A DNA stretch of 64,000 nucleotides from Pedobacter alluvionis (GCF_003664035.1 NZ_RCCK01000012.1:496001-560000), one strand, 5' to 3'; numbered from the stretch's first letter, positions 1-9,799 are shown. A program made the numbers and translations. Notes: generated by a model from the letters alone, not told the origin.

Positions 1-326
1 CCAGAGTCGTTAGTATGAAGTCTGGAGTATAATAAATAGCCTTTGTCATCTTGAAAGCAATGAAGCATCTTTCACGTTGACCCGATAGCCGTTCACCAGT
101 TTTACTATATAAGAAATATAAGATCATTTAAGTCCTTAATTGATGATTAATTCAGAGTTGATAACCAATTTAAGCACTTACACCATTAGCTGACCATTAA
201 GAAGTTAAGAAAGTTAAGATTTTAGAAATTGCTATAAGCTCCTGTTTATCAGGAAATAAGCCTGCGTTTGAGCTTTTAGCATCAATTAACCGGTTAAACT
301 AATGACAATTGAACTAATGAGCCTAT
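1..326. other. Intergenic, no gene seen
   Basis: No convincing reading frame is visible here. Around 45-100 there is a degraded piece of sequence of the 'gtcatcttgaaagc..tgaagcatctttcac' kind, which resembles dispersed repeat debris found in other gaps of this window. The rest is AT-rich with no clear terminator for the minus-strand cobA that ends at 327. Confidence 0.5.
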
Positions 327-1091
327 TTACGCCGACAACAATTCTGCCTGATTCAGATTCGCATAAGCTTTAGCCTGCACCACATTACCAATGATAATAA
401 TGGCCGGATAAGTTAAACCCGCCTGTTCTGCAGATTCCTGTAAATGCTGCACCGAACATACTACTTGTTTTTGATTGGGTAAGGTAGCGTGCTGAATAAT
501 TGCAGCAGGCATGTCACCTAAGCCCGCATCACAATAGGCTTTAGAAATTTCACCAACTTTTTTCATGCCCATATATATAACCACTGTAGCCGAACTTTTC
601 ATGGCACATTTTAAATCGTTGGTTAAACTTCCGTCCTTTTTAGTTCCGGTAAGTATCCAGACACTTTCGCTAATTCCACGGTGTGTTAAGGGCACATCGA
701 TAAAACCTGCACCTTGCATACTGCTTATACCTGGAATATAATGACATTTAATGCCTCTGGCCTCCGCATAAATTAATTCTTCGAATCCTCTGCCGAAAAT
801 AAAAGGATCTCCACCCTTTAAACGCACTACTACCTGGTAATTTTGGGCATTTTCGACGATTAATTCATTTATTTTCTCTTGTGGGGTGTATTTTCCATAA
901 GGTTGCTTGCCAACATAGATCATTTTACAGGTTTTAGGAGCAATTTCGAGCAATTTTTCATTACTTAAGTTGTCATAAAGAATAACTTCTGCTCTTTTTA
1001 ATACATTAAAAGCCTTCATGGTGATTAATTCCGGGTCTCCAGGACCTCCGCCTATTATAAAAAGTCCAAAATCAGTAGTTTTTTGATTCAT
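327..1091 (-). CDS. cobA: Uroporphyrinogen-III C-methyltransferase (SUMT)
   Basis: Methylates uroporphyrinogen III twice with S-adenosylmethionine to give precorrin-2, the branch-point precursor of siroheme. The family signatures are all visible: GGGPGDPELIT at residues 14-24, RLKGGDPFIFGRG at 90-102 and PGISS at 120-124. At 254 residues it is a complete stand-alone SUMT; it lacks the precorrin-2 dehydrogenase/ferrochelatase half of CysG-type fusions, so those steps must be encoded elsewhere. It diverges from nirB, whose product needs siroheme, and the two share a 252-bp AT-rich promoter region. The functional link to nitrite reduction is therefore strong. Start ATG at 1091 places the first motif at the expected distance from the N-terminus. 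Confidence 0.95.
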   Translation of the reverse strand: MNQKTTDFGLFIIGGGPGDPELITMKAFNVLKRAEVILYDNLSNEKLLEIAPKTCKMIYVGKQPYGKYTPQEKINELIVENAQNYQVVVRLKGGDPFIFGRGFEELIYAEARGIKCHYIPGISSMQGAGFIDVPLTHRGISESVWILTGTKKDGSLTNDLKCAMKSSATVVIYMGMKKVGEISKAYCDAGLGDMPAAIIQHATLPNQKQVVCSVQHLQESAEQAGLTYPAIIIIGNVVQAKAYANLNQAELLSA

Positions 1092-1199
1092 AATTTTAAT
1101 GATTTAACTATTTAAATATAAAAGTGATGAAAATTTATTAAAAAGTTAAATATTTTATGATAAAAATCATTCTTTATTAACTTTTAAACAATTAAAATA

Positions 1200-1207
1200 T
1201 ATATTTG
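1200..1207 (+). promoter_or_regulatory. Candidate -7 promoter box upstream of nirB
   Basis: TATATTTG matches the Bacteroidota -7 consensus TAnnTTTG. It lies 136 bp upstream of the preferred nirB ATG, in the gap shared with divergent cobA. No clear -33 TTTG is seen at the usual spacing, so the call rests on the -7 box alone. It would give a leader of roughly 130 nt that contains the inverted repeat at 1252-1288. Confidence 0.4.
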
Positions 1208-1251
1208 TATATCAAAAATCATATAAATATTAAGATATATAATTTAATAAT

Positions 1252-1288
1252 GATTATTTGATGATAAAAAACATCAAAACAAATAATC
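1252..1288 (+). promoter_or_regulatory. Inverted repeat in the nirB leader
   Basis: GATTATTTG (1252-1260) and CAAATAATC (1280-1288) are perfect 9-bp inverted arms. A second pair, TTTGATG and CATCAAA, is nested in them, so the dyad can fold in two registers. It begins 56 bp upstream of the nirB ATG at 1344 and downstream of the -7 box. It may be an operator or a leader hairpin; nothing in the sequence names the factor. Confidence 0.4.
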
Positions 1289-1343
1289 TGGAATAAAAAC
1301 AGCCAACAGAAACTAAAAAAAAACACTAAACACCTTGAGATTT

Positions 1344-3857
1344 ATGAAAGAACCACAAATAATCGTAATAGGAAATGGAATGGTGGGATATAAATTCTGC
1401 GAAAAGCTTAGGTCAAAAACTTCTTCTTTTAATCTTATTGTTTTTGGAGAAGAACCCCGCAGGGCTTACGATCGTGTTCATTTAAGTGAATATTTTAATG
1501 GCAAAACCGCCGACGACCTCTCCCTTTCTACAGAAAACTGGTATCAGGAACAAAATATTACCCTATTTCTCAACAACCCGGTTACTAAAATAGACCGCGA
1601 CCTTCAAAAAGTTTACACCGCCAATGGTTTAGATTATAGCTACGATATCCTTGTTTTTGCTACGGGTTCTGGCGCGTTTGTCCCTAATATACCTGGAATT
1701 GAGAAAGAAGGTGTTTTTGTTTACCGTACTATAGAAGATCTTGACCTTATTAGTAGTTATGCAAAAAAGGCTAAAACAGCTTCAGTTATAGGAGGAGGTT
1801 TATTGGGACTAGAAGCCGCTAAAGCATTGATAGATTTGGGGATCGAAAAAACCAGTATTATTGAATTTGCACCGCGCCTAATGCCAAGGCAAATTGATGC
1901 TGCTGGTAGCGACATGCTTAAATCTAAGCTGGCGGATTTAGGTTTACAGATCCATCTAAATAAAAACACCACGAGCATTGAAGGTGATGGCCGTATTACT
2001 GCATTGAAGTTTAGTGATGATACCGCTTTAGATGTTGATATGCTGGTAATCTCTGCCGGCATAAAACCACGGGATGAACTGGCGAAAGCCTGCGGCATTG
2101 AGGTTGGTCCACGCGGTGGAATTGTAGTTGATGAAAAAATGCAAACCAACGATCCTGCTGTATTTGCCATTGGCGAATGCGCCTTATACGATGGAATGAT
2201 TTATGGTTTGATTGCGCCTGGCTACGAAATGGCCGAAGTGCTGGCTGCAAATCTTTGTGAAGGCGAAAAAACATTCACCGGATTTGATATGAGTACCAAA
2301 CTCAAACTGATTGGCATTGACGTAGCCAGTTTTGGTGATAATTTTATTGCCGAACCAGATTGCCGCACTATTATCTTCGAAAACAAACACAAAGGAGTTT
2401 ATAAAAGAATAAATGTTAGTAATGACGGGCAATACCTTTTAGGAGGTATATTAATTGGAGATGCAACAGCGTATAACCTGCTGTTGCAAACCTCTAATAA
2501 CAAAATTGTTTTACCAGAAGACCCGGCAGAACTGATATTGGGTGCGCGTGGCGGAAGCGAATCTGCAGGCGGAGCCGGAATTACAGGTTTACCAGATAGT
2601 GCATTAATATGCAGTTGCGAAGGTGTTAGTAAAGGCGATATCTGCTCTACAGTAGCAGATGGTTCCTGCGAAAACATTGATGACCTGAAAAAATGCACTA
2701 AAGCAGGTACAGGTTGTGGCGGTTGTTTGCCGATGGTAAAAGATTTAATGACTTATACCTTAAAATCGCAAGGTAAATATATCAAAAATGTAATCTGCGA
2801 GCACTTTAATTACAGCCGGCAAGAGCTTTTTGACCTCATTCATATTCATGAACTAAAAAGTTACGACGAAGTATTAGATGTTTTAGGTAAAAATGACGGT
2901 TGCGAAGTATGCAAGCCGCTGGTATCTTCACTCCTTGCGAGTCTTTGGAACGAAATGATCCTTAAAAAAGGAAATGATGTGGCGCAGGATAGTAACGACC
3001 GTTTTCTGGCGAACATTCAAAAAGGCGGCTCATATTCTGTAGTGCCAAGGGTTCCGGGTGGAGAAATTACACCTGACAAATTGATTGTAATTGGTGAGGT
3101 AGCTAAAAAATACAACCTCTACACCAAAATTACAGGCGGTCAGCGGATTGATATGTTTGGGGCACACCTCAACGATCTTCCAATCATTTGGGAAGAATTA
3201 ATTGCCGCAGGTTTTGAAAGCGGACATGCTTACGGGAAAGGTTTAAGAACCGTTAAAAGTTGCGTTGGTAGCACCTGGTGCAGATTTGGTTTGCACGATA
3301 GCGTGAGTTTTGCCATCAGAATTGAAGAGCGGTACAGGGGTATCCGTGCACCACACAAATTCAAATCGGCGGTAAGTGGATGTATCAGAGAATGTGCAGA
3401 AGCCCAAAGTAAAGATTTTGGCATTATTGCCACCGAAAAAGGCTGGAATTTATACGTATGCGGTAATGGTGGAAGCAAGCCTCAACATGCCCTTTTATTG
3501 GCAACAGATCTTGATAGTGAGACCTGCATTAAATACATCGACAGATTTTTAATGTTTTACATCCGCACAGCAGATCCACTTACCCGAACCGCAACCTGGT
3601 TAAACAAAATGGAAGGCGGAATAGATTACTTACGGAATGTAATTATTAATGATAGTTTAGGAATGGCGACCCAGTGGGAAAATGAAATTGAGAATTTAAT
3701 CGCTTCTTATAAATGTGAGTGGAAAGAGGCCGTTGAAAATCCTGCCATCAGAAAAAGATTCTCTCATTTTGTAAATGCACCTGAAGACAAAGACCCAACT
3801 ATAGAATTTGTTGAAATGCGCGGACAAAAGAGGACCGCTGAATGGAAAACAGTTTAA
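1344..3857 (+). CDS. nirB: NADH-dependent assimilatory nitrite reductase, large subunit
   Basis: Reduces nitrite to ammonium in the cytoplasm with NADH, using FAD, a BFD-like [2Fe-2S] centre and coupled siroheme/[4Fe-4S]. Counting from ATG 1344, an FAD-binding GNGMVG lies near residue 11, an NAD-binding IGGGLLGLE near 148, and BFD cysteines in CSCEG and CTKAGTGCGGC from about 422. The siroheme/cluster ligands are Cys640, Cys646, Cys680 and Cys684 (CVGSTWC and CIREC), exactly the family pattern. A second, degenerate BFD-like segment with CEVC follows the first. A TTG lies three codons upstream (1335), but the ATG at 1344 is the better start. At 837 residues the length is normal. It is followed 36 bp later by nirD. 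Confidence 0.96.
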   Translation: MKEPQIIVIGNGMVGYKFCEKLRSKTSSFNLIVFGEEPRRAYDRVHLSEYFNGKTADDLSLSTENWYQEQNITLFLNNPVTKIDRDLQKVYTANGLDYSYDILVFATGSGAFVPNIPGIEKEGVFVYRTIEDLDLISSYAKKAKTASVIGGGLLGLEAAKALIDLGIEKTSIIEFAPRLMPRQIDAAGSDMLKSKLADLGLQIHLNKNTTSIEGDGRITALKFSDDTALDVDMLVISAGIKPRDELAKACGIEVGPRGGIVVDEKMQTNDPAVFAIGECALYDGMIYGLIAPGYEMAEVLAANLCEGEKTFTGFDMSTKLKLIGIDVASFGDNFIAEPDCRTIIFENKHKGVYKRINVSNDGQYLLGGILIGDATAYNLLLQTSNNKIVLPEDPAELILGARGGSESAGGAGITGLPDSALICSCEGVSKGDICSTVADGSCENIDDLKKCTKAGTGCGGCLPMVKDLMTYTLKSQGKYIKNVICEHFNYSRQELFDLIHIHELKSYDEVLDVLGKNDGCEVCKPLVSSLLASLWNEMILKKGNDVAQDSNDRFLANIQKGGSYSVVPRVPGGEITPDKLIVIGEVAKKYNLYTKITGGQRIDMFGAHLNDLPIIWEELIAAGFESGHAYGKGLRTVKSCVGSTWCRFGLHDSVSFAIRIEERYRGIRAPHKFKSAVSGCIRECAEAQSKDFGIIATEKGWNLYVCGNGGSKPQHALLLATDLDSETCIKYIDRFLMFYIRTADPLTRTATWLNKMEGGIDYLRNVIINDSLGMATQWENEIENLIASYKCEWKEAVENPAIRKRFSHFVNAPEDKDPTIEFVEMRGQKRTAEWKTV

Positions 3858-3893
3858 TCAATAACTTCTACAAACCTTATAAAACCCCAAATT

Positions 3894-4241
3894 ATGAATG
3901 AACAATCAAACTGGCTGGCTGCCTGCCGAGTCGAGGATGCCATTGAGAACGGTGGCGTTTGCGTAAAACACGGTGAAGATCAGATTGCACTTTTTTATTT
4001 CACCAGAAGAAATGAGTGGTACGCCACGCAAAACGAATGCCCACACAAAAAGCAAATGGCATTGAGCCGTGGAATGATTGGCTCTACTACCGATGAACCT
4101 AAGGTAGCCTGCCCTTTTCACAAAAAAACATTCTCATTGAGTACCGGAGAATGTTTAAGCGGCGATGAATGTGCGATAAAAACCTATCCTGTAAAGGTAG
4201 AAAACGGAACTGTTTATATTGGCACTACGCCAAAATCTTAA
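3894..4241 (+). CDS. nirD: Nitrite reductase small subunit, Rieske type
   Basis: Small partner of NirB, 115 residues, a complete Rieske fold. Both halves of a Rieske [2Fe-2S] site are present: C49-P-H51 and C73-P-F-H76. Many NirD proteins, including the enterobacterial type, have lost these ligands, so this one can probably carry a cluster and take part in electron transfer. It lies 36 bp downstream of nirB on the same strand and is almost certainly co-transcribed with it. Confidence 0.93.
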   Translation: MNEQSNWLAACRVEDAIENGGVCVKHGEDQIALFYFTRRNEWYATQNECPHKKQMALSRGMIGSTTDEPKVACPFHKKTFSLSTGECLSGDECAIKTYPVKVENGTVYIGTTPKS

Positions 4242-4299
4242 CCTGACCCAGTAAGATTTAAATTTTTCCGGATAAAAATTTAACCTAAACCAAACCGAC

Positions 4300-4695
4300 A
4301 TGAAAATTTCTAATTATGTAGCCCTAACAGGCTGCCTTGCACTTACCTTGTTCTTTTTTTCTGCTAAATCGCAAACTAAAGCCGTTTTATTCGATGGAAC
4401 TATCGTTGCTGGTTACGTTGATCATGGTGCTTTTATAAACTGTACCGGACCAAGCATAAAATTTAGCAAAAAACCTTACATAGTTTTACTGGGGTTACTT
4501 CCAAGTTTACGAATCAAAGAAGATAAAGTAGCTGCCGGTGCGCCAAAAAATACGGCCCTTACCCCTAACCTTGGCTTTGGTTTAACGGCAGCATTTCGCC
4601 ATATCGCCTTACAAGTGCCCTTATATTATAACCCTAAAACTGCAGTCAAAAATGGCGAATGGAACGTTGGTGTAGGTTTGGGCTATAAATTTTAA
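4300..4695 (+). CDS. Small exported protein of the nitrate cluster, function unknown
   Basis: 131 residues. Residues 1-24 form a signal peptide ending in AKS-Q. The mature part is short, with alternating hydrophobic/aromatic stretches and a C-terminal VGVGLGYKF, ending in an aromatic residue as many outer-membrane beta strands do. It could be a small beta-barrel or barrel fragment, but no family is recognised. Its place between nirD (58 bp upstream) and the nitrate transporter (38 bp downstream) suggests co-transcription with the nitrate genes. A role in outer-membrane passage of nitrate would be pure inference. Confidence 0.7.
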   Translation: MKISNYVALTGCLALTLFFFSAKSQTKAVLFDGTIVAGYVDHGAFINCTGPSIKFSKKPYIVLLGLLPSLRIKEDKVAAGAPKNTALTPNLGFGLTAAFRHIALQVPLYYNPKTAVKNGEWNVGVGLGYKF

Positions 4696-4733
4696 AAGGA
4701 ACCATTTATTTATTTACGCTTAAACAGACCGTT

Positions 4734-6101
4734 ATGACACTAAACTCCATTACTAAACCGCTAGATAAATTAAATATATTTTCGCTTAAAGGTGTTCAGA
4801 TGAAGACCTTTCATATTACATGGTTAACTTTCTTCTTCTGTTTCTTCGCCTGGTTCGGGATGGCCCCTTTAATGAAGATAGCGAGAGAACAACTTCATCT
4901 TACCAAAGATCAGGTGGGTAATATTCAAATTGCCTCCGTATCGGCTACCATAATTGCCCGTTTACTCATCGGAAGATTGATTGATAAATTTGGTCCTAAA
5001 CTGATTTACACCTGGCTCCTGGTGCTTTGCGCCATTCCCGTACTATTGATCGGAACCAGTCATTCTTACACTTCATTTTTACTTTTCCGCCTGGCCATTG
5101 GCATAATCGGAGCTTCATTTGTAATTACCCAATTCCACACCTCAATTATGTTTGCACCCAATATTAAAGGGACAGCCAATGCAACAGCCGGAGGTTTTGG
5201 TAACGCTGGTGGTGGTGCTGCCAATTTATTTATGCCTTTAATTGCTTCAGGCATTACCGCGCTGGGCTTTTGCAGCACAGAAGACAGCTGGCGTTATGCC
5301 ATGATATTTCCTGGTGTAATGCTTTTGATCTGTGCTTTTTTATATCACCGTTATACATTAGATTCTCCACAGGGAGACTTTAAGGATTTAAAAGATGAAA
5401 GCATAAAAAGCACCAAAAACACCTTTTTGATCGCGGCAAAAGATTACCGTACCTGGATTTTAACCATTGCCTACGCAGCCTGTTTTGGTGTAGAAATTAC
5501 GGTAGATAACTTTGCACCGATCTTTTTTACAGATTCTTTTGGCGCAACAATAGCTATAGCAGGTATGGTTGCAGGTATTTTTGGCTGGATAAATATTTTT
5601 GCCAGGCCATTGGGTGGCATTGTTGCCGATAAAATTGGTAAAACATGGGGATTTGATGGCAAAACACTTTTACTCGCTTTATTGCTTTTGGTAGAGGGAA
5701 TCGGTTTAATCTGGTTCGCAAAATCGGGCAATATCGGAATGGCCATTTTTATGATGTTTGTTTTCGGCTTAAGTTTAAAAATGGCCAATGGTGCAACTTA
5801 CAGCCTTGTTCCATTCATTAATCCGCTTGCAGTTGGTAGTGTAGCAGGTATTGTAGGCGCTGGCGGAAATATCGGAGCCATGCTTATTGCCTTTATGTTT
5901 AAAGCCAAAGCCAGTCATGCTTCTAAAAATGTAATCGAAAATGGCCTTAACGTTCAAAAAGACCTCATCGATTATACCAGTGCTTTTACACTACTTGGTT
6001 TTATCATCCTCGGAATCGGCGTGGCAGTATTCATCTTCAGAACCGTTATGGCACAAAAAACTGCTGAGATAGAAGACCTGGTCCTTACTCCTGGCAAATA
6101 A
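4734..6101 (+). CDS. Nitrate/nitrite MFS transporter (NNP family)
   Basis: Inner-membrane transporter of about 12 helices that imports nitrate and possibly exports or imports nitrite. NNP-family features are visible: the loop RLLIGRLIDKFGPK after helix 2, and two glycine-rich nitrate-signature stretches, GNAGGGAANLFMP near residue 160 and VGAGGNIGAML near 378. At 455 residues the size fits. The first ATG (4734) gives a 22-residue polar lead; a second ATG at 4800 (MKTFHITW) starts nearer the first helix and is a credible alternative. It lies between the nitrite reductase genes and the nitrate reductase gene, so the assimilatory role is well supported. NarK-like or NasA-like naming is left open. 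Confidence 0.92.
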   Translation: MTLNSITKPLDKLNIFSLKGVQMKTFHITWLTFFFCFFAWFGMAPLMKIAREQLHLTKDQVGNIQIASVSATIIARLLIGRLIDKFGPKLIYTWLLVLCAIPVLLIGTSHSYTSFLLFRLAIGIIGASFVITQFHTSIMFAPNIKGTANATAGGFGNAGGGAANLFMPLIASGITALGFCSTEDSWRYAMIFPGVMLLICAFLYHRYTLDSPQGDFKDLKDESIKSTKNTFLIAAKDYRTWILTIAYAACFGVEITVDNFAPIFFTDSFGATIAIAGMVAGIFGWINIFARPLGGIVADKIGKTWGFDGKTLLLALLLLVEGIGLIWFAKSGNIGMAIFMMFVFGLSLKMANGATYSLVPFINPLAVGSVAGIVGAGGNIGAMLIAFMFKAKASHASKNVIENGLNVQKDLIDYTSAFTLLGFIILGIGVAVFIFRTVMAQKTAEIEDLVLTPGK

Positions 6102-6136
6102 AGAACAAAACAAAATCTACTATACAAGCCGATCAT

Positions 6137-9100
6137 TTGAAAGAAGAAAAAAATATATCGCCGAATAAAACAACCACCTGCTGTTATTGCGGGGTGGGCT
6201 GTGGTATTGTGGTAAATAAAGATATCCATGAGCGGATAACTGTTGAAGGAGACAAAAACCATCCTGTAAATAAAGGGTTGTTGTGCAGTAAAGGCATGAA
6301 TCTTCATTATACAGCAAATGACAAAAGTGACAGGCTGCTCTACCCCGAAATGCGCTACAATAAAAACATGCCCCTCCAGAGGGTAAGTTGGGATACTGCA
6401 TTGGAAAGGACAGCAGCTGTTTTTAAAGCATTAATTAAAAAAAACGGCCCGGACAGTGTTGCTTTTTATGCCAGCGGACAGTGTTTAACAGAAGAATATT
6501 ATGTAGTAAATAAACTAATTAAAGGATTTATCGGTAGTAATAACATCGATACCAACAGCCGCTTATGTATGAGCAGTGCGGTTGTTGGTTATAAAATGAG
6601 TCTTGGTGAAGATACTGTACCCATTAGTTACGATGATATTGAAATTACCGATTGTATTTTTGTTGCGGGCGCAAACCCAGCATGGTGCCATCCTATCCTA
6701 TGGCGCCGTGTTGAAGCCGCAAAACAGAAAAATCCTGATTTAAAAATTATTGTCAGCGACCCCCGGAAAACACAAACCTGTTCAATCGCCAATGTTCATT
6801 TACAGCTTAATCCGGGTACCGATATTACCCTTCACCATGCTATTGGCAGATGTTTGATTGAAGATGGAAAAATTGATAGTGATTTTATCATCAACAGCAC
6901 TAATGGTTACGAAAAATACCAGGCTACCGTTTTTGCTACCTCTTTGGCAGAGGCAGCGGCTATTTGTGGCATCAAAGAAAGTGACATCCGTTTAGCTGCA
7001 TCTCACATCGGTAATGCAAAAGGTTTCATCAGCATGTGGACGATGGGGCTTAATCAAAGTGTGGTGGGTACTAACAAGAACCTTTCGTTAATTAACCTGA
7101 ATCTGATTACAGGTCACATTGGCAAGCCTGGAAGCGGTCCTTTCTCACTTACCGGACAGCCCAATGCCATGGGGGGGCGCGAAGTTGGCGGTTTAAGTAA
7201 TTTGTTACCTGCACATCGGGTTTTAGACAATGAAAATCACCGTAATGAGGTCGAGAAATTTTGGCAGATCCCCTTGGGCACCATACCAGCTAAACCAGGG
7301 TTAACTGCCACCGAAATGTTCGATGAGCTGAATACCGGTAAATTGAAAGCAATATGGATTTTATGTACCAATCCGCTCATCAGCCTGCCCGATGTTCGCG
7401 TAGCGGAAGAAGGTTTAAAAAAAGCAAAATTTGTAGTTGTTCAGGATATTAGCAATACTGTAGAAACCTTAAAATATGCTGATGTGGTTTTGCCTGCAGC
7501 GGCCTGGGTTGAAAAAGAAGGCACTATGACCAACGCAGGACGTTATATCTCTCACCTCAGCAAAGTAACCGAAGCACCTGGAGAAGCGCTGCCAGATTCG
7601 GAAATCATCTGCCGGTTTGCAAAAAAAATGGGCTATCATGGTTTCGATTTTAAAAATGCAAGCGAAATATACGATGAACATGCAGCCCTTACGGAAGGAA
7701 CTAATATCGATATCAGCGGACTTAATTATGAAATTTTAAGAGAGAAAAGAGCCGTACAATGGCCGTACCCAAGGCAAGAAAATGCCTTTGGAACAGCCAG
7801 GTTATTTACCGACCACCAGTTTTATACGCCAGATAAAAAGGCGAATATTTTATCATTTGATGATCAGAACCAATCGGAAGCTTTAACGCCACAACACCCT
7901 TTGATTTTAACCACTGGAAGAATCAGAGACCAATGGCATACCCGAAGCAAAACAGGCAAGGTAAATAAACTGAACCAGCACATCAGCGAATCTTTTTTAG
8001 AAATTAATCCTATTGATGCAGAAGTTCGAAATATTAAAGACAATGATATTATCGAAATTTCCAGTTTACGTGGAAATGTACGTGTAAAAGCAAAATTCTC
8101 TGAAGACATTAAACCCGGAGTAGTTTTTATGCCCATGCACTGGGGCAAAATTTTAAAAAGTGATTTAAACCGGGTAAATAATCTCACCAATAACCTGGTC
8201 GATCCGCAGAGCAAAGAACCTGATTTCAAATTCAGCGCTGTACAAGTTAAACTATATAAAAAAGCCCGGCAAAAGATTATTGTGATCGGTGCAGGTGCCG
8301 GTGCCTGTGGTTTTGTTAAAAGTTACAGGGCCTTAAATACTGAAGATGATATTGAGATCTTTAGCAAAGAGAATTTCCCCTTTTACAACAGGGTACTTCT
8401 CCCCGATTATATTATTGGCACTTTACCCTGGCATAACCTCATTAAAATGAGCGACAGTGAGGAAACAGACTATAAGATAAAACTACACCGTGGTTTAGGT
8501 ATCGACAAAATCAATAAAGAAGACAAGACCATTACCGATAGCAACGGAGAAGTTCATTATTACGACGTTCTGCTTCTGGCCACCGGAAGCAGGGCTTTTG
8601 TACTTAAAGATCTCCCAAAGCTAAACGGCATATTTACTATGCGTAGTCGTAACGATGCTGATAGCTTTAAAAAACACATCGACACCACAAATGGAAAAGT
8701 AGTGATTGTAGGCGGTGGTTTATTAGGAATCGAACTGGCTACATCTTTGGCCGAAACAGGATCAAGAGTGACGATAATCCAAAGGATATCAAGATTAATG
8801 GGGCGTCAGTTAGATGCATTAGGCAGTCAATTACTGCACGAAGAACTAATTAGCAAAGGCATAGAAATTTTCTACAACGATGAGGTAGACCGTATTATCG
8901 GTGAAAAAAGCATTTCGGGTCTGCGTTTAAAAAGCGGTTTATTGCTCGATTGTGAATCGTTAGTAATTGCCATAGGTACTGTCCCAAACACAGAACTGAT
9001 TAAAGAAGCTGGAATTGAATGCAAACGAGGAGTAGTGGTTGACGAATACCTGAGAACCAATGAAAAGGACATTTATGCCATTGGCGAAATTGCAGAATTT

Positions 9101-9685
9101 AATGGTCAGATGTATGGCATTACTGCAGCAGCAGAGCAACAGGCCGAAATTGTAGCGCGGTTTCTTTGTGGAGATATAGCGAAATTTTACCAGGGTAGCT
9201 TGCTTATGAATATCCTCAAAATGCACAGTTTAGAACTCTGTTCATTGGGTTTGGTAGAAATACCTAATAACGACCCTACTTATGAGGAAATTGTTTTTAT
9301 CGACAAGGCCAAACGCTATTATAAAAAATGTATTGTACACAACGATAAGTTGGTTGGAGCGATATTAATTGGCGATAAGAGTGAGTTTCTGGAATTCCGC
9401 AACCTGATTGAAAATAAAATGGAGTTGAGCGAAAAGCGACTCCAGCTGTTAAGAAGTGGGAAAACAACCGAACCCATCATCGGCAAAACAGTATGCAGCT
9501 GCAATAATGTTGGTGAGGGTAATCTGATCAACAAAATAAAAGACGGTTGCAAAGATCATTTGCAACTTTGCCAGCTCACAGGTGCCGGAATGGGCTGTGG
9601 TAGTTGCAGACCAGAAGTAAAAGCGATTTTAGATTCGTTTGTAAATGTGCTTAAGACAGAACGAAAACCTGCTTTAATAGAATAA
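6137..9685 (+). CDS. Single-chain assimilatory nitrate reductase: molybdopterin, FAD/NADH and [2Fe-2S] domains
   Basis: Reduces nitrate to nitrite in the cytoplasm. The N-terminus has the [4Fe-4S] motif C15-x2-C18-x3-C22-x27-C50 and is followed by a bis-MGD molybdopterin oxidoreductase domain to about residue 700. A NirB/NasB-type FAD and NAD(H) domain begins near 712 (VIGAGAGACG) with a second dinucleotide site near 856 (IVGGGLLGIE). The last 70 residues hold a BFD-like [2Fe-2S] site (CSCNN and CQLTGAGMGCGSC). The protein thus joins what are often separate catalytic and electron-transfer subunits, giving a self-contained NADH nitrate reductase. No ATG suits the start; TTG at 6137 precedes the cysteine motif by 14 codons and is the likely start. 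It follows the transporter by 35 bp. Confidence 0.93.
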   Translation: MKEEKNISPNKTTTCCYCGVGCGIVVNKDIHERITVEGDKNHPVNKGLLCSKGMNLHYTANDKSDRLLYPEMRYNKNMPLQRVSWDTALERTAAVFKALIKKNGPDSVAFYASGQCLTEEYYVVNKLIKGFIGSNNIDTNSRLCMSSAVVGYKMSLGEDTVPISYDDIEITDCIFVAGANPAWCHPILWRRVEAAKQKNPDLKIIVSDPRKTQTCSIANVHLQLNPGTDITLHHAIGRCLIEDGKIDSDFIINSTNGYEKYQATVFATSLAEAAAICGIKESDIRLAASHIGNAKGFISMWTMGLNQSVVGTNKNLSLINLNLITGHIGKPGSGPFSLTGQPNAMGGREVGGLSNLLPAHRVLDNENHRNEVEKFWQIPLGTIPAKPGLTATEMFDELNTGKLKAIWILCTNPLISLPDVRVAEEGLKKAKFVVVQDISNTVETLKYADVVLPAAAWVEKEGTMTNAGRYISHLSKVTEAPGEALPDSEIICRFAKKMGYHGFDFKNASEIYDEHAALTEGTNIDISGLNYEILREKRAVQWPYPRQENAFGTARLFTDHQFYTPDKKANILSFDDQNQSEALTPQHPLILTTGRIRDQWHTRSKTGKVNKLNQHISESFLEINPIDAEVRNIKDNDIIEISSLRGNVRVKAKFSEDIKPGVVFMPMHWGKILKSDLNRVNNLTNNLVDPQSKEPDFKFSAVQVKLYKKARQKIIVIGAGAGACGFVKSYRALNTEDDIEIFSKENFPFYNRVLLPDYIIGTLPWHNLIKMSDSEETDYKIKLHRGLGIDKINKEDKTITDSNGEVHYYDVLLLATGSRAFVLKDLPKLNGIFTMRSRNDADSFKKHIDTTNGKVVIVGGGLLGIELATSLAETGSRVTIIQRISRLMGRQLDALGSQLLHEELISKGIEIFYNDEVDRIIGEKSISGLRLKSGLLLDCESLVIAIGTVPNTELIKEAGIECKRGVVVDEYLRTNEKDIYAIGEIAEFNGQMYGITAAAEQQAEIVARFLCGDIAKFYQGSLLMNILKMHSLELCSLGLVEIPNNDPTYEEIVFIDKAKRYYKKCIVHNDKLVGAILIGDKSEFLEFRNLIENKMELSEKRLQLLRSGKTTEPIIGKTVCSCNNVGEGNLINKIKDGCKDHLQLCQLTGAGMGCGSCRPEVKAILDSFVNVLKTERKPALIE

Positions 9686-9725
9686 TGATAAACTGTGTTG
9701 GTTCTTTATAAACGTGTATCATACC

Positions 9726-9764
9726 TGAGGGGTAATTTATTTTATAAAATCAATATAAATGGAC
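9726..9764 (+). repeat. Dispersed AT-rich repeat, copy 1 of 3
   Basis: The segment starting TGAGGGGTAATTTATTTTAT has close relatives at 44813-44851 and 58343-58382, aligning over about 38 bp with few mismatches. All three lie in intergenic gaps and all read in the same orientation here. A small reading frame over this region (9695-9892) runs through this repeat and the next palindrome and is not considered a gene. Confidence 0.65.
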
Positions 9765-9799
9765 AGATGGATAAAGAAAGTGAATGGCCACGAATTATT

